Source: Vibrio sinensis (GTDB lineage: Bacteria; Pseudomonadota; Gammaproteobacteria; Enterobacterales; Vibrionaceae). From it: a stretch of 51,654 nt of DNA. Made by a program: the position numbers and the translations under genes. The stretch lies in the NCBI RefSeq assembly GCF_003605645.1, contig NZ_QVMU01000032.1:351-52004 (forward strand). The letters are read 5' to 3'. The notes under the pieces are model-generated. The model saw nothing but the letters and a program-made list of their open reading frames with translations, had not been told where the DNA came from and searched no databases. How positions within the stretch are numbered: the first letter of the stretch is position 1; each line of letters opens with the position of its first letter. Shown piece by piece: positions 26,679 through 36,257 of the stretch.

Positions 26679-27605
26679 ATGGATTACATTGCCCTTTCGC
26701 GCATCAGTTTAAAACATCTTACCGTTTTACATGTTTTGCTTAGTACGCATAGTGTTACGACCACCGCAAAAACATTATGTGTAACGCCATCCAGCGTGAG
26801 TAAAATCTTGAGCCAACTCAGAACTCAACTTCATGATGAACTCTTTTATCGCGATGGTCCCCAATTGGTCCCAACACCATTTGCAATCAATATTGGCCCA
26901 GACATTCATAAAATCCTATCGAGTATGAACGGCATCCTCCACCAAGGAGATTTTCAGCCAGAACTCTTTAGTGGGACCTTATCGCTATCCATGCGCGAGA
27001 GCACTTTTGAACTTTTTGCCGATAAAATTAGCCAATTATCAAAGCAGCTCGCCGCTGCGAATCGAATCCAGATTTTCGCCAAAGAACAACTCAGTTTCGA
27101 CGCGCTGATTCGGGGACAGGTTGATTTTATGCTATTACCTCACGATATTAGCCAACCACCGACACGTAGTCGTGATTTAGTATGGGCACAAGTTTTAGAT
27201 GATGAGATGGTCTGCTTAATGGCGTCCAATCATACTCTTGCAAACCAGCCGCTAACGATAGAAAGTTATTTGCAACATCAACATATTGGTATTCACGATA
27301 GAGACCTGGCTGAGCCTTTTTTTGAGCAGAATCTAACCCAGCAACATGGTTCACGAAACGTTGCGATTTCTGTGGCTGATTTTGGAGCTGCCGCTGTAAT
27401 GTGCCATCACTCAACCTACCTGTTAACTTGTTCTAAACGCTGGGCGGATAATGCATTACAAGCTAAAGGCCTAATTCAAAAAGAGTTACCTTTTGAATAT
27501 GGTAAAGTCGGTTATAGTTTGGTTTGGAATCAGGCGAGTCTGAATGATCCGGCCTTGCGTTGGTTACATACCGAACTCACTCACTTAAATTCAGACAAAG
27601 CATAA
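26679..27605 (+). CDS. LysR-family transcriptional regulator
   Basis: 308 residues. N-terminal winged helix (LKHLTVLHVLLSTHSVTTTAKTLCVTPSSVSKILSQLR), then a LysR substrate-binding domain of NahR/LeuO-like type. It converges with the yjjI-yjjW operon and follows a GNAT gene. No RBS of note precedes the ATG. The effector and targets are unknown. Confidence 0.9.
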   Translation: MDYIALSRISLKHLTVLHVLLSTHSVTTTAKTLCVTPSSVSKILSQLRTQLHDELFYRDGPQLVPTPFAINIGPDIHKILSSMNGILHQGDFQPELFSGTLSLSMRESTFELFADKISQLSKQLAAANRIQIFAKEQLSFDALIRGQVDFMLLPHDISQPPTRSRDLVWAQVLDDEMVCLMASNHTLANQPLTIESYLQHQHIGIHDRDLAEPFFEQNLTQQHGSRNVAISVADFGAAAVMCHHSTYLLTCSKRWADNALQAKGLIQKELPFEYGKVGYSLVWNQASLNDPALRWLHTELTHLNSDKA

Positions 27606-27678
27606 CCCCGTTAGAGGTTATGCTCCGAATATCTATACGGCAAAGTGGAAAGTAAATGTCATGCCAATCGTTTTGATC

Positions 27679-28560
27679 CTAGGTATAGATCGTTGGTAAG
27701 AGGTAAGTATGCTGCGTTCTTGACGTGAGTAACGCATGGAACGCTAACATCTGCTCTTTACTACACTTTGGCCAAGTTAGTGCGATACCTTTGACGCCAT
27801 GATGTTGAAATGCATTGAGGCGAATTTGCACCGTGATAGGTAAGCGATTAATTAACCCTGCCACTCCCTCGATTTCTGAATCTAAGTCACTTCTGCCCGG
27901 AATATGGAGTAGCCTGAGCTCGAACAGTTTGTCGTGCTGAGCGAGATATTCAATGGTTTTCACCACTCTGTGATTAGTTCGTCCAACAAGCCATTGATGG
28001 GTTTCTTGCTGCCAGGATTTTAAATCAATCATAGCGCCATCAAGGTAATCCATCACTTTATCCCACCCTGTCAAAGGCAGTTCACCATTGCTGTCTATAA
28101 AACAGGTTAAATGCTTTAGTTCTGGATCGGATTTCACTCGTTTAAACAACTCAACAATAAATGGTAGTTGTAAGGTCGCTTCTCCACCAGAAATGGTCAC
28201 ACCACTTAAAAAGTGGTAATGCTGGCGGATAACTGCCAATATTTCAGTGACGGTGTAACGCATTACTTTTGGGTTAGAGTTGTATGTACAAGCATCAATG
28301 CAGGCATCACACTGGGTACAACTTTTACTGTCCCAATTAATGACACCTTTACTTGTCACTCCCAACGCACCTGTTGGACACACCGCGACACAGTCGCCAC
28401 AATCGTTGCAGTGATTAATCGTATGAGGGTTATGGCAGTTGAGGCAATTGAAGTTACAGCCTTGCAAGAAAATGACCAAGCGATTGCCTGGTCCATCCAC
28501 ACAAGAAAACGTCAATATCCGGCTGACTAAAGCCTGTTTTTCAGTGTGCGTTTTCATCAT
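27679..28560 (-). CDS. yjjW: YjjW-type glycyl-radical enzyme activase (radical SAM)
   Basis: 293 residues. The radical-SAM cluster motif is C35-x3-C39-x2-C42 (GCNFNCLNCHNPH). It is followed by a ferredoxin insert with two further four-cysteine sets (C51/54/57/61 and C81/84/87/91), as in activases of the PflA family. SGGEATLQ is the SAM-binding GGE motif. It would generate the glycyl radical on YjjI, encoded 2 bp upstream in the same operon. Oxygen-sensitive chemistry implies anaerobic use. Confidence 0.93.
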   Translation of the reverse strand: MMKTHTEKQALVSRILTFSCVDGPGNRLVIFLQGCNFNCLNCHNPHTINHCNDCGDCVAVCPTGALGVTSKGVINWDSKSCTQCDACIDACTYNSNPKVMRYTVTEILAVIRQHYHFLSGVTISGGEATLQLPFIVELFKRVKSDPELKHLTCFIDSNGELPLTGWDKVMDYLDGAMIDLKSWQQETHQWLVGRTNHRVVKTIEYLAQHDKLFELRLLHIPGRSDLDSEIEGVAGLINRLPITVQIRLNAFQHHGVKGIALTWPKCSKEQMLAFHALLTSRTQHTYLLPTIYT

Positions 28561-28562
28561 AA

Positions 28563-30104
28563 CTATTTAAAGATTGGCGTAGATTCAAAACTCACAACAC
28601 GAGGAAGGCGGTCAAGAACGCCAGTATTTTTAGCGGCTTCTGCCCCCAAGAAAGTGGTATTTGTTCGTGAACCTGAAGCTGAAAACTTATCAATATCAGA
28701 CAGTTTCACCATATAGCCCGTGATACGAACCAAATCGTTGGAAGCAACGTTCGCTGTAAACTCACGATAACCTAGATTTAATGCCCCTTTACACAGATTG
28801 TACATCGCTTCTGGGTTAGATTTTACGGTCTCATCAATCGTGAGAATATCACTGATACCTGACGTGTAATACTGATGATGCGCGGCATTCGCTTGCACAT
28901 AAGTCACTGGATCAGGTTCGGTACCGTAAGGGATACGCACCCCTGGAGTGACCTCATCATCAAGACTAATACCGCCTTGAGCATGCAACAGAGCACGACC
29001 GTTATAGCCATATTTCACAGGTGATGTTTCCACAATTTCGGCTAATTTGGCTGAGATTTTGTGCCCTAATTGGTTAGCTCTATCATCATGACCATACTTC
29101 AGTTCAATGCCATCTTTCCCTAATAGAATATTGACAGCCTCAGCCATGCCGTAAATACCAAACATTGGAGCAAAACGACGCTCTTCAATCAAACCTTCCA
29201 TGCTTAGGAAGCTGTTAAAGAAGTTTGATTTCTCATGAAGGTGAGTACTACGTGCATCCATTAATTCAATCATTAATGCGCAGTAACTTGGTAACACATT
29301 ATCAATAAAATCACTCTGGCTCTTTGCTGTTTGCGCAGCAAGCTTTAAGTTCATGCGTACTAAAGTATTTGAACCACCTGCCAAAGGCAGAGAGTTATAG
29401 CAACTTACAATACCAAACTGTTTATCACCATAGCTTTGCGCGTGCATTGGGTAGTTAGCAATATGAGGCTTACTACACTCACAAATGTTACTTGCCGCTT
29501 GGCGAAGTAGATCGTCTGGCGTCACACTTGGATCGTACATGAACGTTAAATTTGGTGCGATTTGTTTCAATTCAGCATCAACACGTAAAATCGTACGACA
29601 AATAATATTGTCTGTAGGGCCGATGTTCACATGCATAAACGCATCTGGCAGAGTACGATCCAACATCACCCAAAAACGTCTTAGCTTCTGATAAATTTGC
29701 TCTTCATCTAGATCGCCAACGTATGGCAGTAATACATCATCAAGCTGTCCTAGATAAACCGGGATATTGGTAACCGAAGGAACATGGTGATAGATGATGG
29801 TCAACATATTCAACGCATCATCAAAATCTTGTGCTTTTGCTAATTCGAGATATTCAGAACCTTGGCCCAAGAATTTTGCATAATCAGGAAGAACGTAACG
29901 AGGCTTAAAAGGAGCATGTCCTTCAAACATGTCACATAGCACACCAGAGGCCATTGCATCACGAACAGCGTGAGAAACCGGCATATAAGGCAGCGACGCT
30001 TCAGCTTCTAACGCGAGGAATTGATTTTTTTGCTTAGGAGATAAGTTAGCGTCCGTGACGATAGCTTGGATACGTTGTTGAAAGTCATCAAGAGAATAAG
30101 ACAT
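28563..30104 (-). CDS. yjjI: YjjI-family glycine radical enzyme
   Basis: 513 residues, AAGGAAAACAGC before the ATG. The radical site is near the C-terminus: VRITGYMV, with the glycine at residue 463, followed by about 50 residues. The length matches the short YjjI family (DUF3029) rather than pyruvate formate-lyase. The reaction of YjjI has not been established to my knowledge. Together with yjjW it forms a two-gene operon, and a LysR gene converges on it. I found no FNR-like site in the 160-bp upstream gap. Confidence 0.93.
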   Translation of the reverse strand: MSYSLDDFQQRIQAIVTDANLSPKQKNQFLALEAEASLPYMPVSHAVRDAMASGVLCDMFEGHAPFKPRYVLPDYAKFLGQGSEYLELAKAQDFDDALNMLTIIYHHVPSVTNIPVYLGQLDDVLLPYVGDLDEEQIYQKLRRFWVMLDRTLPDAFMHVNIGPTDNIICRTILRVDAELKQIAPNLTFMYDPSVTPDDLLRQAASNICECSKPHIANYPMHAQSYGDKQFGIVSCYNSLPLAGGSNTLVRMNLKLAAQTAKSQSDFIDNVLPSYCALMIELMDARSTHLHEKSNFFNSFLSMEGLIEERRFAPMFGIYGMAEAVNILLGKDGIELKYGHDDRANQLGHKISAKLAEIVETSPVKYGYNGRALLHAQGGISLDDEVTPGVRIPYGTEPDPVTYVQANAAHHQYYTSGISDILTIDETVKSNPEAMYNLCKGALNLGYREFTANVASNDLVRITGYMVKLSDIDKFSASGSRTNTTFLGAEAAKNTGVLDRLPRVVSFESTPIFK

Positions 30105-30194
30105 GCTGTTTTCCTTATAATTTTTAAGGATTTTATTCAGCTATGCCAATTTCGACAATTGAAATTAAGTGAACACTATATTTCCAAAATGGAA

Positions 30195-30229
30195 AAGCCC
30201 AGTATTTATCAATAGTAAATACCGGGCTT
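30195..30229 (-). terminator. Terminator after the chemoreceptor gene
   Basis: AAGCCCAGTATTTA and TAAATACCGGGCTT form a 14-bp stem with one mismatch and a 7-base loop, followed on the minus strand by TTTT. It separates the chemoreceptor gene from yjjI. Confidence 0.8.
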
Positions 30230-30267
30230 AAAACGAGAATTCTTAATAAACTTTAACTTTCAACTAG

Positions 30268-32151
30268 TTAAAGTTTAAAACGACGAATCTCTTGCTCTAA
30301 CTCTTCAGACAAATCTGATAACTGCGTTGCCTGCATCGCCGCCTCATTAGCTTCGGACGCAAGTTCTTCCGACACATCACGAATACCAACTGTATTGCGC
30401 GTAACTTCCGCCGTTACTGATGCTTGCTCTTCCGCTGCCGATGCGATTTGAATGGCCATGTCACTGATGCGTTCAACGGCGTTTTGAATTTGAGTCAAAC
30501 TCACAGCAGCCGAATCTGCATCGATCACGCTAGTGTCAGCTAACTGACGGCTATCGCCCATGATGCCAACCGCTTTATGCGTGGTCCCTTGAAGAGTTTC
30601 AATCATTTGCTGAATTTCTTTAGTCGAAGAGTGCGTACGTTGACTTAACACACGTACTTCATCTGCGACCACAGCAAAGCCCCGACCCTGCTCACCAGCG
30701 CGAGCCGCTTCAATAGCCGCATTAAGTGCCAATAAGTTTGTCTGCTCTGCAATATCTTGAATCGTCGATAGGATCGTATTGATGCTATTTCCGTGAGCTT
30801 CTAACTCTTGAATCACAGTCGTCGCTACTTGAACTTCTTGCGCCAAGTTTTGAATTGATGATTGGGTTTGCACGACTTGTTGACTGCCATGAGCACATGC
30901 CGTCACGGCTTCTGTTGAGTTTTGTGCTGTACTATCAGCATTACCAGCAATTTCTTGTGTTGCTGCTGCCATTTCGTCAATCGCGGTCGCAACCATATTG
31001 ATTTCATCTTGCTGTAAACGGATTCGTGAACGACGAGAATCAGCTTGTTCAGCAGTCAATTTTGACTGTTCAGATAAAGCAGTAGAAATGTGGCTTAGCG
31101 TTGTCACCATGTGGTGCATATTGCCAACAAACACATTAAAGTTACGAGCCAACTGGCCAACTTCGTCATCGCTGCGAGGTTCTAAACGCTGTGTTAGATC
31201 ACCCTCGCCCGATGCGATTTCATCGAGAGCTTTAGAAACTCGTAGCAAGTCGCGAAATAGGTAGCTCACTAACCACGAAAGGACGGCAATAACAAATAGT
31301 GTGATTAAAACAGCAGTAATAATGAGTTCAGTAAGTAGCTTAGAGTGTGCAGCAAGTTCAGCTTCACGATCTAATTCAATCGCAAAGACCCAATCAGTGT
31401 TCGCTACATTTTTAAAGAAATAGAGTTTCTCTTTACCGCCACGGGTTACATTTTCGATACGCCCCGCATCTGCCGCCCCATTCACCATGTTCATGGTCAA
31501 TTTTGGTGATAACGTTGCAATAGGCTTAAGGTTAAGAGATGTATTTGGGTGAGCTAAAAATGTACCGTCTTGTTTATCAATTAACATCGCATAAGCATTT
31601 GGACCCACGTCCAAACTAATCACGTCATCGATAAGTTGATCAATTAAGACATCCGCACCAACAACCCCTACGATTTTACCATTGCTACGAATAGGCTCAG
31701 CAATGGTAACCAGTAATGCATTGGTGATCGCATCTTGGTAAGCGGTAGTAATAATTTGTTTACCGGCTCTTTGTGCATCTTGATACCAAGGACGAGTACG
31801 AGGATCATAATCTGCGCGATTACGCTCTGGGTGTGAACGATACATTTCCCCAGAAGGCGTACCTAGGAAGATATCATCAAAGCCACCAGCATTACGGGCT
31901 TGTACTAAAAACGGTACCACATCAACGGCATTACTATGTTCGTTAAAAGCAGTTGCGATATCTTCACGTACAGAGATCCAGTCAGAAATTCCTTTAGTGG
32001 CTGTGGATGCATAGCTTTCTACCCTAGAGTAGACGCCTTTTTGCGTTTGTTGGTAAAGTTGATCAGCAGAGAGCCAAGTCAATGCGCTCGCCATTAGCAC
32101 AACAGCAATAAGACTGGCACTGATCAGTTTCTGTTTTAGAGTAAGATTCAT
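30268..32151 (-). CDS. Methyl-accepting chemotaxis protein with dCache sensor
   Basis: 627 residues. Membrane helix about 8-28, periplasmic double-Cache domain about 35-275 (RNRADYDPRTRPWYQDA, GVVGADVLIDQLIDDV), second helix about 280-302, HAMP about 303-355, and the methyl-accepting signalling domain about 370-620. The conserved hairpin tip is AEQTNLLALNAAIEAARAGE...GFAVVADEVR. It lacks a C-terminal NWETF-type CheR tether. dCache domains of this type often bind amino acids; the ligand here is not known. Confidence 0.93.
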   Translation of the reverse strand: MNLTLKQKLISASLIAVVLMASALTWLSADQLYQQTQKGVYSRVESYASTATKGISDWISVREDIATAFNEHSNAVDVVPFLVQARNAGGFDDIFLGTPSGEMYRSHPERNRADYDPRTRPWYQDAQRAGKQIITTAYQDAITNALLVTIAEPIRSNGKIVGVVGADVLIDQLIDDVISLDVGPNAYAMLIDKQDGTFLAHPNTSLNLKPIATLSPKLTMNMVNGAADAGRIENVTRGGKEKLYFFKNVANTDWVFAIELDREAELAAHSKLLTELIITAVLITLFVIAVLSWLVSYLFRDLLRVSKALDEIASGEGDLTQRLEPRSDDEVGQLARNFNVFVGNMHHMVTTLSHISTALSEQSKLTAEQADSRRSRIRLQQDEINMVATAIDEMAAATQEIAGNADSTAQNSTEAVTACAHGSQQVVQTQSSIQNLAQEVQVATTVIQELEAHGNSINTILSTIQDIAEQTNLLALNAAIEAARAGEQGRGFAVVADEVRVLSQRTHSSTKEIQQMIETLQGTTHKAVGIMGDSRQLADTSVIDADSAAVSLTQIQNAVERISDMAIQIASAAEEQASVTAEVTRNTVGIRDVSEELASEANEAAMQATQLSDLSEELEQEIRRFKL

Positions 32152-32170
32152 GATTAATAGTGGCTAGATG

Positions 32171-32219
32171 ATATTCGGTATGTTCGAATATTACCTGTAA
32201 ATGCGTGAACTTTCACGCA
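32171..32219. repeat. Two adjacent inverted repeats upstream of the chemoreceptor
   Basis: ATATTCG-N7-CGAATAT spans 32171-32191, and TGCGTGA-N4-TCACGCA spans 32202-32219. Both lie within 70 bp of the chemoreceptor start. They could be operators; no known consensus is matched. Confidence 0.4.
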
Positions 32220-32304
32220 ATATCACTAGAAAATAAATGTAAGACACTGAATTGACGCCATTTTCTTGACATAAGAAAAAAGATGCATACTAACTATTTA
32301 TAGG

Positions 32305-32346
32305 AGTGTGAGCTTTCATCCCGCTTATTTGAGGATAGCTCACACT
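32305..32346 (-). terminator. Long-armed hairpin after the LysE-type exporter
   Basis: AGTGTGAGCT (32305-32314) pairs perfectly with AGCTCACACT (32337-32346), with a further ATCC/GGAT pairing inside. It lies about 50 bp after the exporter stop. No T run follows, so it may stabilise or process RNA rather than terminate. Confidence 0.45.
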
Positions 32347-32393
32347 ATGCCAATTCCAATACAACCCTAATGTATTAAGTCTACAAAACCACT

Positions 32394-33032
32394 CTATTGC
32401 GCTCTTGCTGAAGTCGAAAGCAACGCGCCCGCACTAATAAAAACACCACCAGTGATACGATTGAACATTTTGGCTCGACCTTTAGCAAACAACCAACTTG
32501 ATGACCTTGCACCCAGTTTGGCGTAAACCAATAACCAACTTAATTCCATCACCATAAAAGTGCTAACAAACACAACATATTGTTCCAATAAAGAAGCGGT
32601 AGGGTCAATAAACTGAGGAAAGAGTGCGGTAAAAAAAAGAATCGCTTTAGGATTGCTTCCTCCGACAATAAAACCACTGATGAAGTGTTGAATAGGATTT
32701 ACTGTATCCGTCGCCTTTCCACCTTTCAAATTGGGTTGATAGCTTTGTTCTTTCGAGGCAATAGCGCGAACCCCAAGATAGATCAAATAAGCAGCTCCCA
32801 GATATTTAATGATATTAAAAGTCAGTTCTGAAGAAGCGATAGCAACCCCAAGCCCGGTAAACGACAAAGTTAAAATAAGTGTAATTGCACAAAGACTACC
32901 AAGCGCCGTATAAAATCCGACTCTAAAACCAGAGACGACCCCTTTCGTCATACATAATAAAGAACTTGGTCCCGGCGATGCCGTTAAGACTAAAATGGCC
33001 AAAAAATAGAGTACCCATGTGTCAAAATTCAT
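32394..33032 (-). CDS. LysE/RhtB-family amino acid exporter
   Basis: 212 residues, six membrane helices, AAGGATGAGAAT before the ATG. The N-terminus LTASPGPSSLLCMTKGVVSGFRVG and SNPKAILFFTALFPQFID are the family signatures. It exports an amino acid or related metabolite across the inner membrane; the substrate is unknown. It is monocistronic, upstream of the chemoreceptor and downstream of gyrA on the same strand. Confidence 0.92.
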   Translation of the reverse strand: MNFDTWVLYFLAILVLTASPGPSSLLCMTKGVVSGFRVGFYTALGSLCAITLILTLSFTGLGVAIASSELTFNIIKYLGAAYLIYLGVRAIASKEQSYQPNLKGGKATDTVNPIQHFISGFIVGGSNPKAILFFTALFPQFIDPTASLLEQYVVFVSTFMVMELSWLLVYAKLGARSSSWLFAKGRAKMFNRITGGVFISAGALLSTSARAQ

Positions 33033-33163
33033 ATTCTCATCCTTAAGCTAATTATCATTGATTTAGTAATGTTACTTCCATGTAACATTACCAATTGACC
33101 AGATTACGCACTAAATGTCCATAGTTAAGCAGATTTCATCGCTAATTCATCATTTTTTTGCAT

Positions 33164-33193
33164 AAAAAAAGCCGAGTTTATCACTCGGCTTTT
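33164..33193 (-). terminator. gyrA terminator
   Basis: GCCGAGT (33171-33177) and ACTCGGC (33183-33189) form the stem, with seven A's on the left, a T run for the minus strand. It is about 30 bp after the gyrA stop. Confidence 0.87.
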
Positions 33194-33223
33194 CATCAAC
33201 GATTAACGATTCAAATTTAAGAA

Positions 33224-35971
33224 TTACTCTTTAACTTCACCATCGTTATCTGCATCAGTATCAGTATCAGTATCAGTATCAGTATCAGCTTGTTGTACTG
33301 GCGCTTGCGCATCAACGATTTGCTCACCATCTACAACTTCAGCTTCTTCACCTTCCGGTAATTCCACTTCTTCAATTTCATCGATACGCTGTAGACCGAC
33401 GACACTTTCGTCAGATGCAGTACGGATAAGAGTTACACCTTGAGTGTTTCGGCCTACTTGGCTAACTTCCGCAACGCGTGTACGAACTAACGTACCTGCG
33501 TCAGTGATCATCATCATTTCATCGCGAACTTCAACTTGAACAGCGCCAACAACTGGGCCATTACGTTCTGAAACTTTGATAGAAACAACACCTTGCGTAG
33601 CACGACCTTTGGTAGGGTATTCAGCAAGTTCGGTACGCTTACCGTAACCATTTTGTGTCACAGTCAGAATGTCGCCATCATTTGATGGAACAATCAACGA
33701 CACAACTTGGTCACCAGCGGCAAGTTTCATACCACGGACACCTGAAGCGGTACGGCCCATTGGACGAACGCCTTTGAACTTAACTTCTGGCTTACCGTTC
33801 TCATCAAGAACTGGATTTCCATTTTCATCAAGAACTGGTGTCTCTTCCGCTTCTTTAAAGCGAACTACTTTACCAAACTTCGAAAACAGCATGATTTCGC
33901 TTTCGCCATCAGTAATGTCAACACCAATTAGAGAGTCGTCATCACGTAGGTTAACCGCAATCAAGCCGTTTGCACGAACATTTGAGAACTGGTTAAGCGG
34001 TGTCTTCTTAACTGTACCGTCACCCGTCGCCATAAAGATGAACTTTTCAGCGCTGAATTCAGAAACAGGAAGAATTGCTGTAATACGCTCACCATCTTCC
34101 AGAGGAAGAATGTTCACGATTGGCTTACCACGAGCAGTACGACTTGCTAATGGTAGCTGATAAACTTTCAGGCGGTATGTCTTACCACGAGTAGAGAAGC
34201 ACAAGATGTTGTCATGAGTATTAGCAACAAGCAGACGCTCGATGTAATCTTCTTCTTTCATCTTAGTCGCACTCTTACCTTTACCACCACGACGCTGTGC
34301 TTCGTAATCGCTTAGGATCTGGTACTTAACGTAACCTGCGTGAGACAGTGTGACCACAACATCTTCACGAGCGATAAGCTCTTCCATGTCGATATCATGA
34401 CTAGCTGCTGTGATTTCGGTACGACGAGCATCGCCATAGCTTTCACGAACCAACTCAAGCTCTTCACGAATCACTTCCATCAAGCGTTCTGTGCTTGCCA
34501 AAATGTGCAGTAACTCAGCGATCTCTTCTAGAAGTGCTTTGTATTCGTCTAGAATTTTCTCGTGCTCAAGGCCAGTTAAACGGTGTAGACGAAGCTCTAG
34601 AATCGCTTGTGCTTGTGTGTCAGTCAGGAAGTACTGACCGTCACGAATACCGAATTCTGGTTCTAGCCAATCTGGACGAGCAGCATCGTTGCCAGCACTT
34701 TCCAACATAGCTGCGACATTACCAAGATCCCAACCGCGAGCAACCAAGCCAGCTTTCGCTTCTGCTGGAGTTGCTGCATTACGGATCAATTCGATAATTT
34801 CATCGATATTTGCAAGAGCAAGTGCTAATGCTTCAAGAATATGTGCGCGTTCACGAGCTTTCTTCAATTCGAAGATAGTACGGCGAGTCACCACCTCACG
34901 GCGGTGATCCACAAAGCACTTCAGCATTTCTTTTAAGTTGAATAGCTTTGGCTGGCCATGGTCTAACGCAACCATGTTGATACCGAAAGTCGTTTGCAGT
35001 TGAGTTTGTGCATATAGGTTGTTTAGAACCACTTCGCCTACTGCATCACGCTTACATTCAATAACAATACGCATACCGTCTTTATCAGATTCGTCACGTA
35101 GTGCACTGATGCCTTCAACTTTCTTGTCTTTTACTAATTCAGCGATCTTTTCGATCAAACGCGCTTTGTTAACCTGGTACGGAATTTCAGTAACAACAAT
35201 CGTTTCTCTGCCGTTTTTCTCAGTTTCAATATCCGCTTTCGAACGCATGTAAATTTTACCGCGTCCTGTTTTGTACGCGTCTACAATGCCTTTACGACCA
35301 CTGATTAATGCTGCCGTCGGGAAGTCAGGACCAGGAATGTAATCCATCAGCTCATCAATAGTAATATCTTCGTTATTGATGTAAGCCAAACAGCCGTCAA
35401 TCACTTCCGTCAAGTTGTGCGGAGGAATGTTGGTTGCCATACCTACTGCGATACCGGATGAACCGTTTACCAATAGGTTAGGAATTTTTGTCGGTAGAAC
35501 CGCAGGAATTTGCTCAGTACCGTCATAGTTCGGTACGAAATCAACGGTCTCTTTCTCAAGATCAGTCAACAATTCACCGGCGATTTTTGACATACGCACT
35601 TCGGTGTAACGCATTGCCGCAGCAGAGTCGCCATCGACTGAACCAAAGTTACCTTGACCATCAACCAGCATATAGCGTAGTGAGAACGGCTGCGCCATAC
35701 GAACAATAGATTCGTATACTGCACTATCACCATGTGGGTGATATTTACCGATTACATCGCCAACAACACGGGCAGATTTTTTGTATGGTTTATTCCAATC
35801 ATTGCCTAGTACATTCATCGCGAATAAAACGCGGCGATGCACTGGTTTAAGGCCATCACGCACATCTGGAAGAGCACGACCAACGATTACTGACATCGCA
35901 TAGTCTAGGTACGAACCTCGTAGCTCATCTTCAATGTTTACGGGCGTGATCTCTTTAGCTAGATCGCTCAT
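33224..35971 (-). CDS. gyrA: DNA gyrase subunit A
   Basis: 915 residues. Catalytic tyrosine Y122 (MRYTEVRM), the quinolone-determining region around 67-106 with S83 and E87 (HPHGDSAVYESIVRM), and the GyrA box QRRGGKG at 559-565. A C-terminal beta-pinwheel follows, then an acidic tail. The tail includes five tandem Asp-Thr pairs encoded by a perfect hexanucleotide repeat. With GyrB it introduces negative supercoils. S83 is the quinolone-sensitive residue; E87 differs from the aspartate of E. coli but keeps the charge. It is divergent from ubiG, as in other Vibrio. Confidence 0.98.
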   Translation of the reverse strand: MSDLAKEITPVNIEDELRGSYLDYAMSVIVGRALPDVRDGLKPVHRRVLFAMNVLGNDWNKPYKKSARVVGDVIGKYHPHGDSAVYESIVRMAQPFSLRYMLVDGQGNFGSVDGDSAAAMRYTEVRMSKIAGELLTDLEKETVDFVPNYDGTEQIPAVLPTKIPNLLVNGSSGIAVGMATNIPPHNLTEVIDGCLAYINNEDITIDELMDYIPGPDFPTAALISGRKGIVDAYKTGRGKIYMRSKADIETEKNGRETIVVTEIPYQVNKARLIEKIAELVKDKKVEGISALRDESDKDGMRIVIECKRDAVGEVVLNNLYAQTQLQTTFGINMVALDHGQPKLFNLKEMLKCFVDHRREVVTRRTIFELKKARERAHILEALALALANIDEIIELIRNAATPAEAKAGLVARGWDLGNVAAMLESAGNDAARPDWLEPEFGIRDGQYFLTDTQAQAILELRLHRLTGLEHEKILDEYKALLEEIAELLHILASTERLMEVIREELELVRESYGDARRTEITAASHDIDMEELIAREDVVVTLSHAGYVKYQILSDYEAQRRGGKGKSATKMKEEDYIERLLVANTHDNILCFSTRGKTYRLKVYQLPLASRTARGKPIVNILPLEDGERITAILPVSEFSAEKFIFMATGDGTVKKTPLNQFSNVRANGLIAVNLRDDDSLIGVDITDGESEIMLFSKFGKVVRFKEAEETPVLDENGNPVLDENGKPEVKFKGVRPMGRTASGVRGMKLAAGDQVVSLIVPSNDGDILTVTQNGYGKRTELAEYPTKGRATQGVVSIKVSERNGPVVGAVQVEVRDEMMMITDAGTLVRTRVAEVSQVGRNTQGVTLIRTASDESVVGLQRIDEIEEVELPEGEEAEVVDGEQIVDAQAPVQQADTDTDTDTDTDADNDGEVKE
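33254..33283 (-). repeat. Hexanucleotide microsatellite in the gyrA 3' end
   Basis: Five perfect copies of ATCAGT (plus strand), followed by ATCAGC. On the coding strand this gives alternating Asp-Thr codons in the acidic GyrA tail. Slippage by one unit would keep the frame. Confidence 0.9.
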
Positions 35972-36257
35972 AGAGCCATTATCCCTCTATTGTTTCGTAT
36001 CTTCTAATACGCTTAAGGTGCAAAAATATAACACACAACACTATGCGGAGGCATCACTTTCCCTCTCCTTTTATCAGGTTGTGAGCTTTGTTGTGGATCA
36101 AGTGCCGACAATTTGCACACTCGTTATTTATCTTTCTGATTATTGGTTACATTTCCACCAATTAGACCCGCAATTATTGCAAACTAGGCAGTGACGTTTT
36201 TGCATGGTTATAATAACCTACCACTCTATGGACGCTGGCTAACTAAGAAGAGCAGTT

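Noticed and set aside
33669..34160. Long antisense ORFs within gyrA (and similar ones in citA, ttpC and the kinase genes)
   Set aside because: They are shadows of strongly coding genes on the other strand and have no RBS or family.
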